Assembly: GCA_016203765.1 (NCBI GenBank)
Contig: JACQMB010000063.1
Coordinates: 1 to 17,025 of the forward strand
Origin: Deltaproteobacteria bacterium
GTDB lineage: Bacteria; UBA10199; SPLOWO2-01-44-7
Reading direction: 5' to 3'
DNA: 17,025 bases
Shown here: one piece after another, positions 7,211 to 13,314 of the stretch
Layout of the letters: each line of letters starts with the position of its first letter
Position numbering within the stretch: position 1 is the first letter of the stretch
Made by a program: the position numbers and the translations under genes
Notes under the pieces: model-generated
Databases searched by the model: none
Told to the model about the DNA's origin: nothing
What the model saw: only the letters and a program-made list of their open reading frames with translations

Positions 7211-7695
7211 GCTTGTGCCCTATCGATGACAGCAAAGAGACCATAGGCCCAGGCGAGGTCGCCGAGCAAGCTGTTTTTCAAAAAGGGGATGGCGGCCACG
7301 TAACATTGACCCAGGCCGGCCAGTGTGGGGGGGTAAAAACCTTCCAGCCAAACGGCCAGGTTGGTCAGGACAAAAAACTGGAGAGAACCGGCCGCACACC
7401 AGCCGCCCAATTTAAGATAGCGTTTGTTGCCGGAAATAAACCGCCCCAAAAAGATATTCACGGCAAAGGCGGCGTAGACAAAAAGCGTTTGAAAAGAGAA
7501 GGGCGGGACATTAAAAAAAATTTTTAACAAAAGATCGCTCAAGATCAGGGCGATAAACGGGGTGGCCCAGCGCCACAATCCGTTTAACTTCGCCCCCCCG
7601 ACCAGCGAAACCGCCCCCACCGGCGTCATGTTCGCCGGGTGCGGGACCAGCCTTCCCAGCGTGGCCAATAGAATTAAAAGGTTAGCAATTTTCAT
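7156..7695 (-). CDS. DUF6580-type membrane protein, ECF S-component-like
   Basis: 179 residues with about five membrane segments. The start MKIANLLILLATLGRLVPHPANMTPVGA and the SLVGGAKL stretch match the R-x-x-P-H-P-x-N-x-T-P pattern I associate with DUF6580, a family thought to resemble substrate-binding S components of energy-coupling-factor vitamin transporters. A role in uptake of a vitamin across the inner membrane is an inference from that resemblance and from the adjacent tonB. It is first in the minus-strand cluster, starting from the divergent region 7696-7836. The last 13 or so residues (RTRDQGLGTTDLRV) come from the heptamer array, so the original stop was probably nearer residue 165. 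Confidence 0.72.
   Translation of the reverse strand: MKIANLLILLATLGRLVPHPANMTPVGAVSLVGGAKLNGLWRWATPFIALILSDLLLKIFFNVPPFSFQTLFVYAAFAVNIFLGRFISGNKRYLKLGGWCAAGSLQFFVLTNLAVWLEGFYPPTLAGLGQCYVAAIPFLKNSLLGDLAWAYGLFAVIDRAQAWELRTRDQGLGTTDLRV
7165..7206. repeat. Heptamer array (TGGTCCC type), six units
   Basis: Six consecutive 7-base units, TAGGTCC, GTTGTCC, CTAGTCC, CTGGTCC, CTGGTCC, GTAGTTC, share a G-T-C-C core. The array spans the end of the DUF6580 gene and the start of tonB and is translated in both. The same heptamer recurs at 15207-15283. Confidence 0.85.
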
Positions 7696-7717
7696 GAGTT
7701 GCAGTTTCTAACCTATT

Positions 7718-7746
7718 TTGGACCAAAGGGCAAATACTAATATAGT
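7718..7746 (+). promoter_or_regulatory. Candidate promoter toward the TIGR02147 gene
   Basis: TTGGAC (7718-7723) and TATAGT (7741-7746, five of six matches to the -10 consensus) are 17 bp apart. Transcription would begin within the 7747-7763 palindrome, leaving a leader of about 85 bases. A second TATAGT inside the perfect palindrome ACTATAGT (7809-7816) is an alternative nearer the start codon. Confidence 0.4.
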
Positions 7747-7763
7747 GTATTCTATAAGAATAC
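7747..7763. promoter_or_regulatory. 17-bp palindrome, candidate shared operator
   Basis: GTATTC (7747-7752) and GAATAC (7758-7763) are perfect inverted arms around TATAA. The site covers the predicted start of rightward transcription and overlaps the predicted -10 of the leftward promoter, so one bound protein could control both sides. The adjacent TIGR02147 protein, with an Xre-like N-terminus, is the obvious candidate. Confidence 0.45.
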
Positions 7764-7785
7764 GTTTTTTGCTTTATTTTGGCAA
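7757..7785 (-). promoter_or_regulatory. Candidate promoter toward the DUF6580-tonB-galU-asnS cluster
   Basis: On the minus strand TTGCCA (7785-7780) is followed after 17 bp by TATTCT (7762-7757), four of six matches in each hexamer. Transcription would begin some 55 bases upstream of the ATG at 7695. Confidence 0.4.
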
Positions 7786-7836
7786 CTTCAGGTAGTACAC
7801 TGCCGATAACTATAGTAAGAGAGGGGGAGATATAAG

Positions 7837-8679
7837 ATGGGGTCGATATTTATGTATACTGATCATAGGAAGTATTTAGAAGATCGATATAAGGAGTTAA
7901 AAGCGACCCAGGCGGCCTTCTCATACCGCTACTTTTCAAAGAAGGCCGGCTTTGCCTCTCCCAACTTTTTAAAGTTGGTGATGGATGGAAAGCGCAATCT
8001 CTCCGCCGAGAGTATCTATAAATTCGCGGATGCCCTCAAGCTGAACAAGAAGGAGAAGCGGTTTTTTGAAATTTTGGTTCAATATAACCAATCGACCGAT
8101 CCCCGGCAAAAGGAACATTATTATTTGCAGATGCTGGAGTTTCCCGAATACCGGAAGGTCTATCATTTGGAGCAGGAACAATATGAATATCTCTCCCGCT
8201 GGTATTACCCGGCCATTTTGGAGATGACTCGCCTGGCCGATTTTGAAGAGGATCCCCGGTGGATTGCAGACAAGCTGAACAAAAAGGTTTCCGTCAAGGA
8301 GGTCAAAGAGGCCTTGGAGCTACTCCGTCGCATCGGCCTTTTAACTGCTGAGGGAAAAGCCGCCCACAAGGCCCTCACCACCGGGGAGATCGCCCGTTCT
8401 CTGGCCGCCTTTGCCTTTCATGAACAGGTCCTGGATCAGGCCAAGCAGGCCCTAAAAGAGCAGTCTGTGGAGCAAAGGGAATTCGCGGCCATGACCGTGG
8501 CGATAAACGAAACGCAACTTAAGAGGCTCAAGGAGATGATCCATGACTTTCGCAAACACGTCTTGAATTTTTTATCCCAGGAGACCGAGGCGCCGGATCG
8601 GGTCTGTCAATTCAGCGCCCAGCTTTTTTTATTAACCGAAGGGGAGGCAAAGGAAGAGGAGAAAGAGAGTGCACAGTGA
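7837..8679 (+). CDS. TIGR02147/DUF4423-family protein, probable regulator
   Basis: 280 residues, the typical family length. It begins with the family-like IFMYTDHRKYLEDRYKELK and continues into an Xre-like helix-turn-helix (about residues 28-75: FSKKAGFASPNFLKLVMDGK, then LSAESIYKFADALKL). A second helical domain has YLSRWYYPAILEMTRL and a winged-helix-like VKEALELLRRIGLLTAEGK (about 150-175). The family is known from Bdellovibrio-like bacteria, Fibrobacter and related Gram-negatives, usually beside lipoprotein genes. Transcription control of the adjacent genes is inferred. The start ATG 7837 has a G-rich binding site (GAGGGGGAG) at good spacing. Its stop overlaps the next start by 4 bp. Confidence 0.85.
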   Translation: MGSIFMYTDHRKYLEDRYKELKATQAAFSYRYFSKKAGFASPNFLKLVMDGKRNLSAESIYKFADALKLNKKEKRFFEILVQYNQSTDPRQKEHYYLQMLEFPEYRKVYHLEQEQYEYLSRWYYPAILEMTRLADFEEDPRWIADKLNKKVSVKEVKEALELLRRIGLLTAEGKAAHKALTTGEIARSLAAFAFHEQVLDQAKQALKEQSVEQREFAAMTVAINETQLKRLKEMIHDFRKHVLNFLSQETEAPDRVCQFSAQLFLLTEGEAKEEEKESAQ

Positions 8680-9440
8680 AATATATTAAACAGGTGGGTT
8701 TTGGTTGGCTGATATTGCTTTGCGCGACGTTGGGTTGCGGACAATCTGAGAGGCCGGAACCGTCTCAAATGCCGGAATTATTTCAGTCCGGCTATGTTCC
8801 CTCCGGCACTTCAAGTCCCCCCAATTGTGACAGTATCGCCCCGGAAGCAGATACGATTATTCGGGGCAGTTTCCTGAAAGCCGTTGATGTGGCGGTTGAA
8901 GAGTATTACTCGCAAATCATTAGCGATTCGGGCTCCTCAGGCGTGAAAAATTATAATTGCCGAGAGGGAGGTTCAGTTCAATTTCAAACACTCAGGATCA
9001 GAAGGGAAGAGATCAGCACCGACCATAGTCGAGGTGAAGAAATGGAGGGGAAAGTTCAAATAATCCTTAATAATTGTCAGGAGGGCATCTCCCGCCCGAC
9101 CTTCAATCCTCCCGAATATGATTTGTGTTACTATTCGGTACCTATTACCGGCAAGGTGGTTTGTGATTGGAGCGGGTCCCATACAATTCCCACCGGCGAA
9201 TGTTTCGCAGTAGTATGTGGCACCGCTGATAGCAGATTTAATTGTACGACGGCGGAGACGTGTGACGGGATCACGATTCAGAATGAAGAAGGGGAGCATA
9301 CCGGGGGGCTTTCTCTTGAAAGGGAACGTTGGTTGGACGATGTCATTTATCCCCAACCAACGGAAGGAATTTTGTGTGTGGATGGCATGGAACTCGACGC
9401 CGAAAATATATATGAGAATGAAGTTTTCCTTCATTATTAG
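8676..9440 (+). CDS. Cysteine-rich lipoprotein, unknown function
   Basis: 254 residues from a GTG that overlaps the TGA of the regulator gene (GTGA), so the two are translationally coupled. The N-terminus MKYIKQVGFGWLILLCATLG then C is a lipoprotein signal, although the T-L-G-C box is a loose match. The mature part is polar and contains more than ten cysteines in NC, CYY, CDW, CTTAETC-like settings, which suggests disulphide-stabilised periplasmic or surface domains. No family is recognised. The context makes it the likely target or partner of the TIGR02147 regulator. Confidence 0.72.
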   Translation: MKYIKQVGFGWLILLCATLGCGQSERPEPSQMPELFQSGYVPSGTSSPPNCDSIAPEADTIIRGSFLKAVDVAVEEYYSQIISDSGSSGVKNYNCREGGSVQFQTLRIRREEISTDHSRGEEMEGKVQIILNNCQEGISRPTFNPPEYDLCYYSVPITGKVVCDWSGSHTIPTGECFAVVCGTADSRFNCTTAETCDGITIQNEEGEHTGGLSLERERWLDDVIYPQPTEGILCVDGMELDAENIYENEVFLHY

Positions 9441-9497
9441 ATGATTGCAAAAACGCTGTTGTGGGGGTTGGCTGCGTAATGTTAAGATAAAGGTGTT

Positions 9498-9976
9498 ATG
9501 AAAAGTTTTTTTTGCCTTTCCTGATTTTTGCCCTCTTGGGTTGCCGGGGGGAAGTTACCGACGTCGGCAATCCCGACGTGGGTTTGCCGGAAGAGGAGCA
9601 GATGACGGAAAATTCTTCGCCGGCACTGGAGGATCTGTTGGGTGAATATGCCGGGCCGGCGGATGAGGCCGATGCGGATGTGGGGGATATTATCCCGCTC
9701 TGTCCTTCCGAACTGAACGCTCCCAAAAGCATCCAATTGGGAGGCAGTCCCGGTAAAATTGTTTTGGTCAATTTTTTTGATTACGGGCAAAGCACCCAAC
9801 GGATTACGGCCGATTATTCGAACGGGCAGATTTCCTTTGCGATTTCAAATGATGTGGTTTCCTTAAGCTGTGCGGGGGAGGCGACGGCCTCGGTTGAATC
9901 GATCCGAATGGTTCTGAACTGCAATGAGGACGGTTTCCCCGGAATTGATTGCGGCATTGTCTTCGATAAAATTTAA
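9498..9976 (+). CDS. Small lipoprotein with a one-base frame break in a T8 run
   Basis: The ATG at 9498 has a ribosome binding site (AAAGG, 9489-9493) but runs into TGA after eight codons. One extra T in the T8 run at 9506-9513 would join it to the long frame and give MKSFFLPFLIFALLGCRGE, a textbook lipoprotein signal with L-L-G-C. As written, the only start in the long frame is TTG 9512, with no binding site and no charged n-region. The mature part starts GEVTDVGNPDVG, then an acidic stretch, then a small beta-rich domain with four Cys. The break is either a sequence error, a pseudogene, or a homopolymer switch (phase variation or transcriptional slippage). Third gene of the regulator cluster. 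Confidence 0.65.
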
Positions 9977-9986
9977 TAAACAATTT

Positions 9987-11150
9987 TTATGGCCTAATAA
10001 GGGTCAAAGATGCCGGCAAGGCGCCGACCGGGAAAGGCCCGCCCAGTATCGAACCGGCGGCCGGATCGATCACCACCATCCCGTCGTTGGCGGGGTCCCT
10101 TTCGGGGATCCAGAGCCTTCCGTTTCGATCCACCAACAGCTCCGGGATAACCCCGCTGGGGGTTTCGTAAATATTGGCGTTGATGAGCGCAAACGTGGAA
10201 GGGTTGAACGTGGCGACATGATCGGCATTGACGGAGACGACCCCTAACGTTTCGGAGACAATCTGGATGCCGAAGAGATAGCCGCTAAAATTTTGATCAT
10301 CCATTAAAATCCCCAATGTTTCATTGGTGTCGGGGTTAATCACTTCAATCCCTCCGTAATCGGTGGTGAGATCCACGCTGAATCCCGGTCCAAAGAGACC
10401 GGTGTCGGTGATAAAGAGGCGGTTGAGCCCGGCATGATAGACAATGCTGGTCGGGTTGCGCCCCGCCAACGCAATGGATGTGACCACGGCATTGGTACGG
10501 GTATCGATCACCGCGACTTTTCCGTTGGTCGTGGCCGCAAAGGCCCTCGACAAATCCTGAAGTAAAACATAGAGAAAATCCCCTACCAAAGTCATCTGAT
10601 CGGCACGGGCCAGCCGTTCGCCGTCGTTTGTGGTGTAGGGTTTTAGATTGATACCGGTGATGAAACTGCCGCTGGTCGGATTCACCACCCAAAGGTCGTC
10701 GGTGTTATCATCGGCGAGATTGGCGTCATACCTGCTGATAAAGGCCCGGCCATTAGCCACGACCAGATCGTGCGGATTGCTTTCGGGCTCCACCGAATAA
10801 TTGCCGAGGATTTCAAGCGAATCGGGATCAATCACTTGAATCGTGCTGGTGATCCCGCGGTTGATGACAAAAAGCTGATTGTTAAAACTCCGCACGACTA
10901 CGTCACTTCCGTCGGTGACCGCCAGCCGGGATTCAACCGGATAAGGGTTGTTCATCCCCACCGTGGCAATGCTTCCCACCGGATCGGTAAAAAAGGCGGC
11001 GGCGACGTAAATTTTCTCGGAAGGTGAAAGGTTTAGACTGATCCCGTCGTCCCCCTCGTCGTCGCCGCCGCCGCCGCCGACCTGTTCAATGACCGAACCG
11101 GAGCCGCAGGCGGCAAACAACAAAACAAAAACGATGGGCCAAGGCTTCAT
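9987..11150 (-). CDS. Beta-propeller-like surface lipoprotein, BtuG-like candidate (second copy)
   Basis: 387 residues. Lipoprotein signal MKPWPIVFVLLFAAC (F-A-A-C box), Gly/Asp-rich linker (GGGGDDEGDDG), then YVTN/NHL-type blades: VVRSFNNQLFVINRGITSTI, PHDLVVANGRAFISRY, GKVAVIDTRTNAVVTSI, NPTSIVYHAGLNRLFITD, GGIEVINPDTNETLG and a closing GMVVIDPAAGSILGGPF. It resembles the preceding gene block for block (GERLARADQM, TNGKVAVIDT), so the two are tandem duplicates. Its ATG directly follows the stop of that gene with GGAGAG upstream. Placement in a cobalamin-riboswitch unit next to a TonB-dependent receptor suggests corrinoid capture at the cell surface, as BtuG does in Bacteroides. Ligand and surface location are inferred. 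Confidence 0.78.
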   Translation of the reverse strand: MKPWPIVFVLLFAACGSGSVIEQVGGGGGDDEGDDGISLNLSPSEKIYVAAAFFTDPVGSIATVGMNNPYPVESRLAVTDGSDVVVRSFNNQLFVINRGITSTIQVIDPDSLEILGNYSVEPESNPHDLVVANGRAFISRYDANLADDNTDDLWVVNPTSGSFITGINLKPYTTNDGERLARADQMTLVGDFLYVLLQDLSRAFAATTNGKVAVIDTRTNAVVTSIALAGRNPTSIVYHAGLNRLFITDTGLFGPGFSVDLTTDYGGIEVINPDTNETLGILMDDQNFSGYLFGIQIVSETLGVVSVNADHVATFNPSTFALINANIYETPSGVIPELLVDRNGRLWIPERDPANDGMVVIDPAAGSILGGPFPVGALPASLTLIRP

Positions 11151-12419
11151 CTACTCTCCATCCGGCAAAAAGGTCAGCGAACTGGGAGGTTGTTTCATCA
11201 CGATGGGTTCTTCCTCCCCAATGATCAAGCCGGCCGCGGGATCGGCAATGATCAGATTCCCCTCCGTGTTCAAAGTAAAATCGGGCAGGAAAAATCCCGG
11301 CGAGGTGTAAACGGCCGTGCCGATAACGGCTCCCGTTTCGGGATTAAACGAGGCGATTTTGGTAAAATCGGTAATCACATAGCCGGTCTCCGCCGAGGCC
11401 AGGCGGATTTCGGAAACCGCCCCACCCAAATCGGCGTCATCGATAAAGAGTTCCGCCTCTCGGGTTGCCGGATTGATCGTGAAAACGCCTCCGTAGGGGG
11501 TGGTTACGTCGATCGTGAAATCCGGTTCATAAACGCCGGTGCACGTTCCAAAAACCTTTTCCAAAATTTCGGAATAGGTGATGTCGGCCGGATTTCTGCA
11601 GGGGAGTTGAATGACTCCGGTGACCTCGTCGGAGGCGGTGTCGATCACCGCGACTTTTCCGTTCGTGTCCGCGGCAAAGCTTCCCGACAGATCCTGCACA
11701 TTCGCAAAAAGTTCGGAACCGACCAAAACCATCTGGGCCGCGCGCGCCAGCCGGTCGCCGTCATCGGCGGTGTAAGAAGTTAAATCAATGCTCCCTAAAA
11801 ACGCGCCGGTGGCAGGGTGCACGATAAAAACATCATCATCATTTTCCGAATCATTTTGGGCCTCTAGGCGGGTGACGTAGGCCTTTGTTCCATCCGGCGC
11901 GACAACCACATCTTGCGGATTGCTCCAGGCCCCCGCGTCGGTTTGCCCCAGGAGCTCGAAGTCCGGTAAATCCGGGTTATAAATATCAATGGCCGCGCCG
12001 GTTCGATCGATCACGTAAAAATTTTCCGCCGGAGAGCGAAGCACAACATCGGTGCTGATTGTTCTTGCGTGTTCTTCCGGAGCGCCCGGCGGGTCAAGAT
12101 TCACGCTCGCCAAAATCCCTTCGGGAGAACCAAAAGCGCCGGCAAAAACGGCCAGACGGGAGGTCGGGTTAATGTTGACGTCGGGCCTTCCGGAAGGAGG
12201 CGGGAAACCGGCGTCGGGGCCGGCGTCCGGCCCCACTCCGGCATCCAACCGGCCTCCTCCATCCGGCGGTTGATCGACCCGCGCGTCGGGGCCTTGATAG
12301 GTGTCGGTTGGGATGCCGGTGTCTGTTGTCGGAACAGGCGGCATCTCGTCGGGGATAGAAGAACTCCCGTCCGACGGCCTCGCTCCAGGTGAACTGCTAC
12401 AGCCTAAGAAGAAAATCAT
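11151..12419 (-). CDS. Beta-propeller-like surface lipoprotein, BtuG-like candidate (first copy)
   Basis: 422 residues. A very short leader MIFFLG precedes a lipobox Cys at residue 7. A long disordered linker follows (about 8-80, with VGPDAGPDAG repeats), as in surface lipoproteins that must extend through a capsule. The propeller begins near RLAVFAGAFG, with blades at NPQDVVVAPDGTKAYVTR, DDDVFIVHPATGAFLGSI, GDRLARAAQMVLVGSELF, GKVAVIDTASDEVTGVI, GGVFTINPATREAELFI and a closing LIIADPAAGLIIG. Paralogue of the next gene. ATG 12419 overlaps the preceding TGA by 4 bp (ATGA) and has a perfect AGGAGG six bases upstream, so translation is coupled. The leader is shorter than Lsp substrates normally have, which is odd because no alternative start exists upstream. 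Confidence 0.78.
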   Translation of the reverse strand: MIFFLGCSSSPGARPSDGSSSIPDEMPPVPTTDTGIPTDTYQGPDARVDQPPDGGGRLDAGVGPDAGPDAGFPPPSGRPDVNINPTSRLAVFAGAFGSPEGILASVNLDPPGAPEEHARTISTDVVLRSPAENFYVIDRTGAAIDIYNPDLPDFELLGQTDAGAWSNPQDVVVAPDGTKAYVTRLEAQNDSENDDDVFIVHPATGAFLGSIDLTSYTADDGDRLARAAQMVLVGSELFANVQDLSGSFAADTNGKVAVIDTASDEVTGVIQLPCRNPADITYSEILEKVFGTCTGVYEPDFTIDVTTPYGGVFTINPATREAELFIDDADLGGAVSEIRLASAETGYVITDFTKIASFNPETGAVIGTAVYTSPGFFLPDFTLNTEGNLIIADPAAGLIIGEEEPIVMKQPPSSLTFLPDGE

Positions 12420-13123
12420 AATGTACCTCCTTGTTGGTTTCCATTCATCACCGCGATCGCATCCAGATCAAAACCGACCGAGGGGGGAAATCCGCCCCCC
12501 GAGGCAAGATCATCGATTCGAATATAACGGGCTTGTGCCACGCCGATTTCGGTCAAATCAAAAGGATCGCCGCCGGCGGCTTCCACATCAAAAGGACTAA
12601 TGCCATTGCTGGGATGGCTTAAAACCGGCCGCCAGCCGGCGCACCCCGTGAAGGGAAATGCCTCATCCTCACAGGGAAACGAAACAAAATTTTCGCCGTC
12701 CTCGCTCACGCTCACCCGTGCCAGTTCGGCGAAGGGATTTTCCGGATCGCCGCCGATATAAAAGGCGTTTTCGAAAACAATGAAATCAACTCCCTCTTCA
12801 TCCGCAATTTCACAAGGAAAAGTATCAACAATAATGTGGCCGCCGCTTCCCAGCGCCAAGACATCCAGACCCCCCAAGGTTTCACTGCCGCCCCGCGGCG
12901 GTCCCAAAACCAGATCAGGCATGCGGCTTTGACCGAAACCGGCCCCCGCGCCGGGCTGAAAGCGAACCACGTCTTCGATAAACCCCTGGCACGGGGCGGC
13001 TTCACTCAAGGAAGGGGGAGGTGTCGTCTGGTTTGGAGGGGAATCGGTGAGATTCGCGTTGAGAAAGTTCTGCTCATGCCCGCAGGCCTGAAGAAAAAAT
13101 AAGATAAAAATTAGAATTTTCAT
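12416..13123 (-). CDS. Lipoprotein heading the riboswitch-controlled unit
   Basis: 235 residues. Lipoprotein signal MKILIFILFFLQAC (L-Q-A-C box), Pro/Thr linker, then a single beta-rich domain with LGPPRGGSETLGGLDVLALG, DFIVFENAF, ARVSVSEDGENFVSFPCE, a second Cys in FTGCAG, FDVEAAGGDPFDLTEIGV, ARYIRIDDL and GFDLDAIAVMNG. This reads like a jelly-roll, carbohydrate-binding-type surface domain. A relation to the DUF4465 proteins of Bacteroides corrinoid loci is possible but I cannot confirm it. It is the first gene after the riboswitch. Its binding site GAGAGGTGGA directly precedes ATG 13123 and lies in a hairpin. A corrinoid-binding or receptor-accessory role is inferred from context. Confidence 0.78.
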   Translation of the reverse strand: MKILIFILFFLQACGHEQNFLNANLTDSPPNQTTPPPSLSEAAPCQGFIEDVVRFQPGAGAGFGQSRMPDLVLGPPRGGSETLGGLDVLALGSGGHIIVDTFPCEIADEEGVDFIVFENAFYIGGDPENPFAELARVSVSEDGENFVSFPCEDEAFPFTGCAGWRPVLSHPSNGISPFDVEAAGGDPFDLTEIGVAQARYIRIDDLASGGGFPPSVGFDLDAIAVMNGNQQGGTL

Positions 13124-13124
13124 T

Positions 13125-13141
13125 CCACCTCTCGCGAGTGG
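13125..13141 (-). promoter_or_regulatory. Hairpin hiding the ribosome binding site (riboswitch output)
   Basis: On the minus strand CCACT (13141-13137) can pair with GGTGG (13129-13125) around a 7-base loop. The second arm is part of the binding site of the lipoprotein gene at 13123. This suits control of translation. A run TCTTTTTT directly after the aptamer's closing stem could instead end transcription. Confidence 0.45.
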
Positions 13142-13153
13142 TCCGAAAAAAGA

Positions 13154-13257
13154 TTTGTCCGTCAGGTTTCCTGGCTTCCCCGCCCTTATTATAAAAGGGC
13201 AGGATCACAGTGGCGCGTCCACGCCGGATTTTCACCGGTTTCCCCCGCACGGACAAA
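13154..13257 (-). promoter_or_regulatory. Cobalamin riboswitch aptamer
   Basis: Read on the minus strand, a perfect closing stem TTTGTCCGT (13257-13249) pairs with ACGGACAAA (13162-13154). Within it, in family order, are GGGGGAAACCGGTGAAAATCC, CGCCACTGTGA, a variable hairpin (GCCCTT and AAGGGC arms, 13182-13200), GGGGAAGCC, and the B12 box AGCCAGGAAACCTG. These are the conserved blocks of the cobalamin riboswitch (RF00174). It starts some 50 bases after the stop of the TonB-dependent receptor and ends about 30 bases before the first lipoprotein gene. High adenosylcobalamin should shut off the three lipoproteins. Confidence 0.92.
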
Positions 13258-13285
13258 CATTTTGTGAAAGACCCTAGCTGTCCCC

Positions 13286-13314
13286 TCCCTAATGGGAGCG
13301 CCGAGTTTTGTCAA
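13286..13314 (-). promoter_or_regulatory. Candidate promoter of the riboswitch transcript
   Basis: A perfect TTGACA (13314-13309) overlaps the stop codon of the receptor gene. Seventeen bases on, TAGGGA (13291-13286) is a poor -10. If used, the lipoprotein unit would be transcribed independently of the receptor. A short hairpin CTCCC-ATTA-GGGAG lies in the same place and could alternatively mark the end of the receptor transcript. Confidence 0.35.

Noticed and set aside
12180..12290. GC-rich repetitive stretch that might be a mobile repeat.
   Set aside because: It codes in frame for the Pro/Asp/Ala/Gly linker (GPDAGPDAG) of the lipoprotein and shows codon-level repetition, not an independent element.
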